Notes: generated from the letters alone by a model not told the origin. Shown: positions 1 to 5,481, counted from the first letter of the stretch. The stretch is 7,827 bases of DNA from an uncultured Collinsella sp. (GCA_934646965.1 CAKUEZ010000089.1:1-7827), one strand, 5' to 3'. Numbers and translations: made by a program.

Positions 1-360
1 TTCATCGACAACATCGAGATGTCGATTGCCAAGACCGACCAGCGCATCGCCAAGATGTATCTGCACCTGGGTGATCGCCAGGATCTGTCCGAGAAAGTCT
101 TTACCGAGATGCAGCTCACCCGTAAGTGGGTCCTCGCCATCGTCGGTGACGAATGGCCGCTGCAGCGCCGCCGCGTGCTCGGCTGCGCCGTCCGCGTCCG
201 TAACCCCTACGTCGACGCCCTGTCCATCGCCCAGGTCCGCGCCCTTCGCGAGGTGCGTATGAATCAGGACGAGATGGCCGAGGAGAAGAAGGCCGAGTAC
301 ATGAGCCTGATTCTTTCGACTGTGACTGGCGTCTCGGCAGGTCTGCAAAACACGGGGTAA
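1..360 (+). CDS. ppc: Phosphoenolpyruvate carboxylase, C-terminal end (partial)
   Basis: This is the last 119 codons of a gene that begins upstream of the window; the reading frame is open from base 1 and stops with TAA at 358-360. PEP carboxylase makes oxaloacetate from phosphoenolpyruvate and bicarbonate, an anaplerotic step in the cytoplasm. The sequence shows the C-terminal helical region typical of the family, including the motif RNPYVDALSIAQ (E. coli has RNPYIDPLN-type sequence here) and the diagnostic last residues QNTG, the C-terminal tetrapeptide that enters the active site in this family ([R/Q]NTG). The end is therefore intact. The 127-nt inverted repeat element starts 23 nt after the stop codon. 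The alternative of an unrelated protein is unlikely because both motif and terminus match. The N-terminal catalytic parts cannot be seen. Confidence 0.93.
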   Translation, partial: FIDNIEMSIAKTDQRIAKMYLHLGDRQDLSEKVFTEMQLTRKWVLAIVGDEWPLQRRRVLGCAVRVRNPYVDALSIAQVRALREVRMNQDEMAEEKKAEYMSLILSTVTGVSAGLQNTG

Positions 361-383
361 TAGATAGCCCTGTGGCTCTCACC

Positions 384-510
384 GGGCTCCGATGGGTTTC
401 CCTCTGAGCGCGTCCTCGCACTTGAAGCCCCCTTATCCTGCTCCTTCGGAGCTACGGATAAGGGGGCTTCGTGCTGCGGAATGCGCTCAGAGGGAAACCC
501 ATCGGAGCCC
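384..510 (+). repeat. 127-nt nested inverted-repeat element, copy A (3' of ppc)
   Basis: The outer arms 384-411 and 483-510 are perfectly complementary over 28 bp. Inside them are 12-nt spacers on each side (412-423 and 471-482), then inner arms 424-438 and 456-470, perfectly complementary over 15 bp, then an apical hairpin GCTCC-TTC-GGAGC (440-452). Within the spacers GCAC (418-421) can pair with GTGC (471-474), leaving the internal loop CCTC opposite TGCGGA. The element starts 23 nt after the ppc stop and has no U-tract after either stem, so it is not a canonical intrinsic terminator. It shares length, architecture and spacer sequence with the element at 2910-3036, although the stem sequences differ. 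A role as 3' UTR structure, processing or stability element, or Rho-related terminator is possible. The strand is assigned by analogy to copy B. Confidence 0.85.
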
Positions 511-670
511 TTCGTCCTCGGTCTTCTGGGGATTACGGGCTGAGGGAAAGATGGCGCGCTTCGCGCGTTTTGGATGGGGGTTGTCCCGGCGGCGCGTGCG
601 GCGCTTTGCGCCTAGCGCCTTATCGGTCGGGATTGAGATGCTTTTGGCGCTTCGCGCATTACGACTGCGG

Positions 671-704
671 CGGCCGCGGTCCTTTGGGATCGTAGCCGTT
701 TTTT
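671..704 (+). terminator. Likely Rho-independent terminator downstream of ppc
   Basis: CGGC (671-674) pairs with GCCG (695-698). Inside it, CGGTCC (677-682) pairs with GG(G)ATCG (686-692) around a TTT loop, with one bulged G and one wobble pair. The stem is followed directly by six T (699-704). This is the standard arrangement for an intrinsic terminator reading rightwards. It would end the ppc transcript, including the 127-nt element and the hairpins after it, before larA. Confidence 0.5.
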
Positions 705-748
705 GTACCGCTTAAATGTGAACGTTCTGTTAACGGGTTGGTGGGTGG

Positions 749-777
749 TTGGTTGATATCGGTAAGCGGCGTATCCT
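749..777 (+). promoter_or_regulatory. Weak candidate promoter for larA
   Basis: TTGGTT (749-754) and TATCCT (772-777) are separated by 17 nt and lie between the terminator and larA. The match to sigma-70 consensus is poor (about 3/6 and 4/6), so this is only a candidate. Other start sites in 705-800 are equally possible. Confidence 0.2.
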
Positions 778-806
778 TCCTACGGTTTATCTAGTGTGTT
801 AGATGA

Positions 807-817
807 AAGGAAGAGGG
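807..817 (+). promoter_or_regulatory. Shine-Dalgarno-like stretch that favours a TTG start for larA
   Basis: The purine run AAGGAAGAGGG lies just inside the first possible larA codon (ATG at 803), where it could not act on that ATG. It is well placed for the TTG at 827, with 9 nt between. No Shine-Dalgarno sequence precedes the ATG at 803. Confidence 0.5.
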
Positions 818-826
818 CGCTCGTCG

Positions 827-2104
827 TTGTTTGAATGTGAATTGCCGTTTGACCACAAGAAGCTGCATCTGGAGCTTGAGGACAAGAACTTCGCAGGTGT
901 GATGGAGGGTCATCAAAACGAGTTTGAGACTACGAAAACGCAGCAAGAGCTGGTAGAAGAGTCGCTTGCCAATCCTTATGGCTCGCCTTCGCTCGAGGAG
1001 CTTTGTGCTGGCAAGAAGGATATCGTCATCATCAGCTCCGACCATACGCGTCCTGTTCCTTCGCGCGTGACGATGCCTATTCTGCTGCATCACATTCATG
1101 CCGCCGCACCCGAGGCTCGCGTTCGTATTCTGGTCGCGACCGGCATGCACCGTCCTTCGACGCATGAGGAACTCGTCAACAAGTACGGCGAGGAGATTGT
1201 CGCCAACGAGGAAATCGTCATGCATGTCGCGACCGACGACAGCATGATGGAGAAGATCGGTACCCTGCCTTCTGGTGGCGAGTGCATCATCAACAAGATC
1301 GCTGCCGACTGCGATCTGCTGCTTGCCGAGGGCTTTATTGAGCCGCACTTCTTTGCCGGCTTCTCTGGCAGCCGTAAATCCGTGCTGCCCGGCATCGCCA
1401 GCTACAAGACCATCATGTACAACCACAACGGTCAGTTTGTGAACGATTCTCACTCGCGTGCCGGCAACCTGTGCCATAACCATGTGAGCGAGGACATGTT
1501 TGCTGCCGCCGAGATGGCTCACCTTGCCTTTGTGCTCAACGTGGTGCTTAACGGCAAGCACGAGGTCATCGGCTCTTTTGCCGGCGACATTCACAAGGCC
1601 CACGAGGCTGGCTGCGAGTTCGTAAAGAGCCTTGCCGGCGTTGAGCCTGTCGAGTGCGAGATTGCCATCACCACCAACGGCGGCTACCCGCTCGATCAGA
1701 ACATCTATCAGGCCGTGAAGGGCATGTGCGCTGCCGAGGCTACGCTTCCCGAGGGTGGCGTGATCATCGACGTCGCCGGTTGTGCCGACGGCCATGGCGG
1801 CGAGGGCTTCTATCACAATATCGCCGATAACGATCCGGCAGAGTTCGAGCGCGCCTGCATCGACCGTCCCAAGGACGAGACCCTGCCCGACCAGTGGACG
1901 AGCCAGATCTTCGCCCGCATCCTGGCACATCACCCGGTAATCATGGTTACCGATTTGTGCGATCACCAGATGCTTAAGGATATGCACATGACGCCGGTCA
2001 ACACCATCGAGGAGGCGCTCAAGCTCGCCTTTGAGATGAAGGGTGCCGACGCTAAGGTCGCCGTCATCCCCGACGGCCTGGGTGTTGTCGTCGCGCAGCA
2101 CTAG
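827..2104 (+). CDS. larA: Nickel-dependent lactate racemase LarA
   Basis: LarA interconverts D- and L-lactate in the cytoplasm using the nickel-pincer nucleotide cofactor. The protein closely resembles the Lactiplantibacillus plantarum enzyme as I recall it. Counting from the in-frame ATG at 803, visible residues are D80 and R83 in SDHTRPVPS, H116 in ATGMHRPSTHEE, H182 and K192 in EPHFFAGFSGSRK (the lysine carries the cofactor), and nickel ligand H208 in YNHN. Each is 8 higher than the L. plantarum numbers D72, R75, H108, H174, K184 and H200. Starting at TTG 827, which has a good Shine-Dalgarno run upstream, removes exactly 8 residues and restores register, so I prefer it (425 aa); ATG 803 (433 aa) remains possible. 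The C-terminal domain contains GGYPLDQNIYQAVKG and DGHGGEGFYHN. The channel gene follows after 49 nt, probably in the same transcript. All known catalytic residues are present, so an active racemase is expected if LarB, LarE and LarC functions are supplied. Confidence 0.95.
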   Translation: MFECELPFDHKKLHLELEDKNFAGVMEGHQNEFETTKTQQELVEESLANPYGSPSLEELCAGKKDIVIISSDHTRPVPSRVTMPILLHHIHAAAPEARVRILVATGMHRPSTHEELVNKYGEEIVANEEIVMHVATDDSMMEKIGTLPSGGECIINKIAADCDLLLAEGFIEPHFFAGFSGSRKSVLPGIASYKTIMYNHNGQFVNDSHSRAGNLCHNHVSEDMFAAAEMAHLAFVLNVVLNGKHEVIGSFAGDIHKAHEAGCEFVKSLAGVEPVECEIAITTNGGYPLDQNIYQAVKGMCAAEATLPEGGVIIDVAGCADGHGGEGFYHNIADNDPAEFERACIDRPKDETLPDQWTSQIFARILAHHPVIMVTDLCDHQMLKDMHMTPVNTIEEALKLAFEMKGADAKVAVIPDGLGVVVAQH

Positions 2105-2113
2105 CGCACGGCC

Positions 2114-2128
2114 TAAACGAATCGTTTA
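2114..2128. promoter_or_regulatory. 15-bp palindrome between larA and larD, candidate operator
   Basis: TAAACGA-A-TCGTTTA is a perfect 7+1+7 palindrome in the 49-bp gap between larA and the channel gene. With a single central base it cannot form a hairpin easily, so a dimeric DNA-binding protein site is more likely than a terminator. It overlaps a TATAAC (2127-2132) that could serve as a -10 box, although no good -35 is visible. The TetR-family protein encoded at 3195-3746 is a candidate binder by proximity only. Confidence 0.4.
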
Positions 2129-2153
2129 TAACCGACAAGAAAGATAAGGTTTT

Positions 2154-2885
2154 ATGCTTACCAAACTTCTGTGCGAATTCGGCGCAACGGCCCTCATGAT
2201 CGTCTTTGGCGTGGGCGTGCACTGCGATACCGTGCTCAAGGGCACCAAGTATCAGGGCTCTGGCCATATGTTTGCCATCACCACCTGGTCTTTTGGCATT
2301 TCGGTCTGCCTGTTTGTCTTTGGCGGCGCCGTGTGCATGAACCCCGCCATGGTGCTTGCCCAGTGCATCGTCGGCCTGGTGCCGTGGGGCAACTGCATTC
2401 CCTTCATGCTCGCCGATATGCTCGGCGGCTTTGTGGGCGCAGTGATCGCTTGGTTTATGTATGCCGATGAGTTCAAGGCCTCCGAGGGCGTTGTCGACCC
2501 CATTGCCCAGCGCAACATCTTCTCGACTAACCCCACCACCGAGGGCACCAACTATGCCCGCAACTTCTTCTGCGAGGCTATCTGCACCTTTGTGTTCATC
2601 AGCGCCATTCTTGCTGCCGCTAGCCGCGCCGGTGAGAACGTCCTGATGCTCGCCATCTGCGTCGGTCTGATCGTTTGGGCTGTCGGCATGGGCATGGGCG
2701 GCATCACCGGCTTCGCCATGAACCAGGCTCGTGACCTCGGTCCCCGCATGGCCTATCAGGTGCTGCCGATTAAGAACAAGGCCGACAACAACTGGAAGTA
2801 CGGCCTGCTTGTTCCTGGTATCGCTCCGTTTGTCGGTGCTATTGTGGCTGCACTGTTTGTGCATGGTTTCTTGGGCATGTTCTAG
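2154..2885 (+). CDS. larD: MIP-family channel, LarD-type lactic acid/glycerol facilitator
   Basis: This 243-aa integral membrane protein belongs to the aquaporin/aquaglyceroporin (MIP) family. Six hydrophobic segments can be read at about 4-22, 40-58, 82-103, 136-157, 163-183 and 217-240, plus two half-helices. The first pore motif is NPA at 63-65 (context GGAVCMNPAMVLAQ), without the histidine seen in the GAHLNPA of E. coli GlpF. The second is NQA at 190-192 in GFAMNQARDLGPR, where the usual NPA has Gln for Pro. R193 would be the selectivity-filter arginine, and D194 after it is typical of glycerol-type facilitators. In L. plantarum the lar operon encodes the related LarD, which conducts D- and L-lactic acid, so its position directly after larA supports that role. 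The start is ATG 2154 with AAGG (2146-2149) upstream, a rather close spacing of 4 nt. Glycerol or another small neutral solute is an alternative substrate; the symbol rests on context. Confidence 0.82.
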   Translation: MLTKLLCEFGATALMIVFGVGVHCDTVLKGTKYQGSGHMFAITTWSFGISVCLFVFGGAVCMNPAMVLAQCIVGLVPWGNCIPFMLADMLGGFVGAVIAWFMYADEFKASEGVVDPIAQRNIFSTNPTTEGTNYARNFFCEAICTFVFISAILAAASRAGENVLMLAICVGLIVWAVGMGMGGITGFAMNQARDLGPRMAYQVLPIKNKADNNWKYGLLVPGIAPFVGAIVAALFVHGFLGMF

Positions 2886-2909
2886 TCCGAAGTAATTGAT
2901 ATAACGTCC

Positions 2910-3036
2910 GGGTCCGGTATAGGTTAACTTTCCGCCGCGTCCTCGAACATGCAAGAAGCTCCCGCTGCGCACTTCGTGCGGCGGGAGCTTCTTGCGTTCT
3001 GCGGAGTGCGGTGGAAAGTTAACCTATGCCGGACCC
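2910..3036 (+). repeat. 127-nt nested inverted-repeat element, copy B (3' of larD)
   Basis: The outer arms 2910-2938 and 3008-3036 pair over 29 positions with only two non-Watson-Crick pairs, U2918-G3028 and G2934-U3012, both wobble pairs in plus-strand RNA. The 12-nt spacers are 2939-2950 and 2996-3007. The inner arms 2951-2965 and 2981-2995 are perfectly complementary over 15 bp, and the apical hairpin is CGCAC-TTC-GTGCG (2968-2980). The spacers match copy A at 10 of 12 positions on each side. GAAC (2945-2948) pairs with GTTC (2996-2999), where copy A has GCAC with GTGC. It begins 24 nt after the larD stop and lies between convergent larD and the tetR gene, so it may also help end transcription, but no U-tract follows. 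The 158 bases after it (3037-3194) hold only an ATATATATAT run (3074-3083) and no gene. Confidence 0.87.
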
Positions 3037-3194
3037 TGCGGGAATCCAGTTGCATTGGAGCAAGTAACACTACATATATATATCTGAATTTGGATGTGGT
3101 GGGCACTTTGTTGTTAGGCGCTTTGAGATGCGGGTGACGCTTTGGAATGCATAGCTCCTTGAGTTGGAGCGTTGCTTGGGGATGAGAGGCTTGC

Positions 3195-3746
3195 TTAGTT
3201 GAAGAGGGGTTGTATGGCTGATAGGTAGTCTTTGGCTAGGTCGGCTTTGTTTGTTTGGAAGTTGTGCCAGGCCCACCATTGGACTGTTCCTACGAAGCTT
3301 GAGGCTATGTGGTGTAGTAGAAAGCTGCGATCCATGGTGGCGGCGGGGCCTGTGGGGTCGACGGGGATGGTTTCGGCTGCTCGTGACATGATGGTCTTGC
3401 GTAAGCAGTCGGCGAAGACGCGTGAGCCGGCTCCTGCTACCAGGGCTCGGACGCCCTGGCGACGTTCCCAGAGATTGTTGAGGATGTGCTCGACTTGCAC
3501 GAGCTGGTCGTCGAGTGGCGTGCCATCGTCATCGAGGGCGTGGGTGCAGATATCGCTTACAAGCTCGGCAAGTAGGTCATCTTTGCTCTTGAAGAGGCCG
3601 TAGAACGTCGCGCGGCCCACCTGAGCGCGCGCGATGATGTCGCCGACGGTGATTTTGCCGTAGTCCTCCTCGCGAAGGATCTCGGAAAACGCCGTGACAA
3701 TAGCTGCACGGCTTTTGATTTTGCGGGCATCCATTCTTTTACGCAT
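3195..3746 (-). CDS. TetR/AcrR-family transcriptional regulator
   Basis: This 183-aa protein has an N-terminal TetR-type helix-turn-helix at about residues 13-58: TVGDIIARAQVGRATFYGLF matches the family signature (T-V-x-x-I-A-x-x-A-x-V-x-x-x-T-F-Y-x-x-F), followed by KSKDDLL. The C-terminal ligand/dimerisation domain ends in FVGTVQWWAWHNF, resembling the TetR C-terminal domain found in DhaS-like regulators; the ligand cannot be told from sequence. The ATG at 3746 lies 8 nt inside the end of larC, so the two are probably translationally coupled. A second ATG at 3734 is also possible, and neither has a strong Shine-Dalgarno. The last about 20 codons use A-ending codons (CTA, ATA, TCA, CAA) more than the neighbouring genes. 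It is the last gene of the minus-strand larB-larC operon, so control of the lar genes is likely. L. plantarum uses a Crp/Fnr-type LarR instead, so this would be a different regulator in the same job (inference). Confidence 0.9.
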   Translation of the reverse strand: MRKRMDARKIKSRAAIVTAFSEILREEDYGKITVGDIIARAQVGRATFYGLFKSKDDLLAELVSDICTHALDDDGTPLDDQLVQVEHILNNLWERRQGVRALVAGAGSRVFADCLRKTIMSRAAETIPVDPTGPAATMDRSFLLHHIASSFVGTVQWWAWHNFQTNKADLAKDYLSAIQPLFN

Positions 3747-4665
3747 CTACCTGGACGAGCAGGCAGCGGAGCGTGCCGGAGCAGCCCTCATAGGGGCGCT
3801 TGCCTGCGCCGTAGCCAACGGCTTCGATGCGATAACGGGCCGGAAGATGCTCGGACGTGCGCAGTGCGGCGACGACGGCGGCGCCCGTGGGCGTCACGAG
3901 CTCGCCGGCGACCGGTGCGGGCGTGAGAGCGATGTTGCCTGCCTGACACAGGTTGACGACGGCGGGTACCGGGATAGGCATGAGGCCGTGGGCGCAGCGG
4001 ATGGTGCCGTGGCCCTCGGAGAGCGACTCGACCACAATGTCCTCGATGCCCAGGTCATCAAGACAGATGGCGACCGAGCAGACGTCGACGATGGAGTCGA
4101 CGGCGCCTACCTCGTGGAACATGACGGTCTCGGGCGTTTTGCCGTGGGCCTTGGCCTCGGCAGCGGCAAGCGCAGTAAAGATGGCGAGCGCGCGACGCTT
4201 GGCGCCGTCGCTCAGCTGCGAGCCGTCGATGATCGCAGTGACGTCTGCCAAAGAGCGGTGGTGGTGATGATGGTGGTGGGCGTGGTGGTGGCCATCATGG
4301 TCGTGTGCGTGCTCGTGGCAGTGGGCATGCTCGTCCTCGTGATGGTGCTCATGCTCGCCATGGTCGTGATGGTGGTGCTCATGCTCATGCGTGTGCTCTG
4401 CAACCGCGTCGTTGCCGTAGAGCCATGCCATATCGTGGTCGTGGTTCTCGAACTCCTCTGCCAGCTGAACATCGAAGTCACAGGCATCGATGCCATGCTT
4501 GTTCACGCGCGTCACGGCAATCTCAAAGCCGTTGATCGGCAGCGTGGCGAGCTGCTCGCGCAGGTGTTCCTCGCTGGCGCCCAGGTCGAGCAGGGCCGCG
4601 ACGGTCATGTCGCCGCTGATGCCCGAGGTGCCGTCGATGATAAGCGTGTGCTGATGGTTGGACAT
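3739..4665 (-). CDS. larC: Nickel-pincer cofactor nickel insertase LarC, LarC1-type with His-rich segment
   Basis: LarC inserts nickel into the pincer nucleotide in a CTP-dependent cyclometallation. The N-terminus DGTSGISGDMTVAALLDLGA (residues 11-30) and the motif MFHEVGAVDSIVDV (182-195) are LarC hallmarks. Residues 91-136 contain 28 histidines mixed with Asp and Glu, a probable metal-storing or metal-delivering loop. The core continues to VGYGAGKRP (283-291) and stops at residue 308. Known full LarC proteins are about 400 aa. In L. plantarum the N-terminal LarC1 and C-terminal LarC2 are joined by ribosomal frameshifting, and LarC2 holds the CTP site. Without the His insert this protein is only about 260 aa, so it corresponds to LarC1 alone; no LarC2 is present downstream, where tetR starts inside the last 8 nt. 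The start ATG 4665 has the Shine-Dalgarno AAGGAG overlapping the larB stop codon, so translation is coupled to larB. Confidence 0.9.
   Translation of the reverse strand: MSNHQHTLIIDGTSGISGDMTVAALLDLGASEEHLREQLATLPINGFEIAVTRVNKHGIDACDFDVQLAEEFENHDHDMAWLYGNDAVAEHTHEHEHHHHDHGEHEHHHEDEHAHCHEHAHDHDGHHHAHHHHHHHRSLADVTAIIDGSQLSDGAKRRALAIFTALAAAEAKAHGKTPETVMFHEVGAVDSIVDVCSVAICLDDLGIEDIVVESLSEGHGTIRCAHGLMPIPVPAVVNLCQAGNIALTPAPVAGELVTPTGAAVVAALRTSEHLPARYRIEAVGYGAGKRPYEGCSGTLRCLLVQVDA
4258..4395 (-). repeat. Low-complexity His-codon run inside larC
   Basis: CAC/CAT codons interspersed with GAC and GAG encode residues 91-136 of LarC. The run makes the DNA strongly repetitive (GTG/ATG triplets on the plus strand) and therefore prone to expansion or contraction by slippage. 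The plus-strand open frame across it is a shadow. Confidence 0.85.
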
Positions 4666-4675
4666 GAAATGCTCC

Positions 4676-5458
4676 TTAGCGGGCGCGGGGCGTGCCGGCG
4701 CTCAGATGATTGATAAGACTTGCCTGGTAGGCGGCGCCAAAGCCGTTATCGATATTGACGACCGAAACGCCGCTGGCGCAGGAGTTGAGCATGGCAAGCA
4801 GTGCGGCCACGCCACCAAAGCTCGCGCCGTAGCCCACGCTCGTGGGGACGGCGATGACCGGACAGCTCACCAGGCCTCCGATGACGCTCGCCAGGGCGCC
4901 TTCCATGCCGGCGATGGCAATGACCACCTGCGCCTGGGCAAGTTCCTCGGCATGTGCGAGCAGGCGGTGCAGACCGGCGACGCCCACGTCGTAGAGACGA
5001 TCGACCTCGTTGCCGTAGAACTCGGCGGTGAGGGCCGCCTCCTCGGCAACGGGCAGGTCGCTGGTGCCGGCGCAGGCGACGACAATGCGTCCGTTGCCGG
5101 TGGGGGAGGGCTTGCCGCCCACGAGCGCGAGCTGTGCGTCCGGGACATATCCTAGGTCGATGTCATTGCCGAGAAGCTCCGTGGTGCGAGCGGCTTTTTC
5201 GGCATCCAAACGTGTGACCAGGATACGCTCCTGGTCTGCATCGAGCAAAGCTTTGATAATGGCGGCAATCTGCTCGGCGGTTTTTCCAGCGCCGTAGACA
5301 ACCTCGCCGGCTCCCTGGCGCACCCCGCGCGAAAGATCGAGCTGCGCAAAGCCCAAATCGGCGGTCGGCGCCGTTTGGATGCGCGTAAGGGCGTCGGCCG
5401 GCGCAACGCTTCCGTCTGCCACGTCACTTAGCAATTGCTCAAGATCACGTTTGTCCAT
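4676..5458 (-). CDS. larB: Nickel-pincer cofactor biosynthesis protein LarB
   Basis: LarB carboxylates the pyridinium ring of nicotinic acid adenine dinucleotide and hydrolyses the phosphoanhydride, giving the dicarboxylated mononucleotide used by LarE. From ATG 5458 the protein has 260 aa, close to the family's usual size of about 250. An N-terminal helical part (1-120) is followed by a PurE-like domain with IVVACAGTSDLPVAEEA (125-141), YDVGVAGLHRLL (156-167), IAIAGMEGALASVIGG (180-195) and the family signature PTSVGYGASFGG (205-216), then LAMLNSCASGV with Cys227, the probable equivalent of the catalytic C221 of L. plantarum, and NIDNGFGAA. I chose ATG 5458 because AAGGGAA lies 8 nt before it and MDKRDLEQLL fits the family. 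The upstream ATG at 5521 would add 21 unrelated residues and overlap the predicted promoter. larC follows after 10 nt. Confidence 0.94.
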   Translation of the reverse strand: MDKRDLEQLLSDVADGSVAPADALTRIQTAPTADLGFAQLDLSRGVRQGAGEVVYGAGKTAEQIAAIIKALLDADQERILVTRLDAEKAARTTELLGNDIDLGYVPDAQLALVGGKPSPTGNGRIVVACAGTSDLPVAEEAALTAEFYGNEVDRLYDVGVAGLHRLLAHAEELAQAQVVIAIAGMEGALASVIGGLVSCPVIAVPTSVGYGASFGGVAALLAMLNSCASGVSVVNIDNGFGAAYQASLINHLSAGTPRAR

Positions 5459-5481
5459 ATAAGTTCCCTTCGACGTTGAGA

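Larger units (their letters stand above)
361..826. other. Gene-free region between ppc and larA
   Basis: I see no convincing gene in these 466 bases; the open frames here are short and lack protein-family features. In order, the region holds the 127-nt nested inverted repeat (384-510), then several short GC-rich hairpins with TTC or TTT loops (555-567 CGCGC/GCGCG, 600-612 GGCGC/GCGCC, 647-657 GCGC/GCGC), then a likely intrinsic terminator (671-704). From 705 it becomes less GC-rich and should contain the larA promoter and leader. Small palindromes GAACGTTC (720-727) and GTTAAC (729-734) lie in the presumptive promoter area but are too short to assign. The octamer CGTCCTCG of the repeat element occurs again at 513-520. 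Confidence 0.7.

Noticed and set aside
384..510. Copy A as an integron attC site, CRISPR repeat or transposon terminal repeat
   Set aside because: There is no GTTRRRY/RYYYAAC pair, no array of repeats and spacers, no transposase and no target duplication. The two copies do not share stem sequences as mobile element ends would.
392..715. Small protein in the ppc-larA gap
   Set aside because: The frame reads through both arms of the inverted repeat, lacks a ribosome binding site and yields an arginine-rich product without family features.
791..2101. Long minus-strand open frame of 436 codons opposite larA
   Set aside because: It is a shadow of larA: codon bias makes the antisense frame open, and its product has no family motif, while larA carries all catalytic residues.
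2064..2972. Minus-strand open frame opposite larD extending into copy B
   Set aside because: It is antisense to a clear MIP channel and has no recognisable domain.
2910..3036. Copy B as a simple bidirectional intrinsic terminator
   Set aside because: Position between convergent genes fits, but no U-tract follows on either strand, and the 29-bp outer stem and conserved loop exceed what a terminator needs. A termination role is not excluded.
3154..3170. Hairpin GCTCC/GGAGC downstream of tetR as its terminator
   Set aside because: It has only 5 bp, a 7-nt loop and no T-tract on the minus strand.
3694..4713. Plus-strand open frame of 339 codons opposite larC
   Set aside because: It runs across the His-rich segment in antisense, giving low-complexity Val/Met runs. 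The minus-strand frame has clear LarC motifs and a Shine-Dalgarno.
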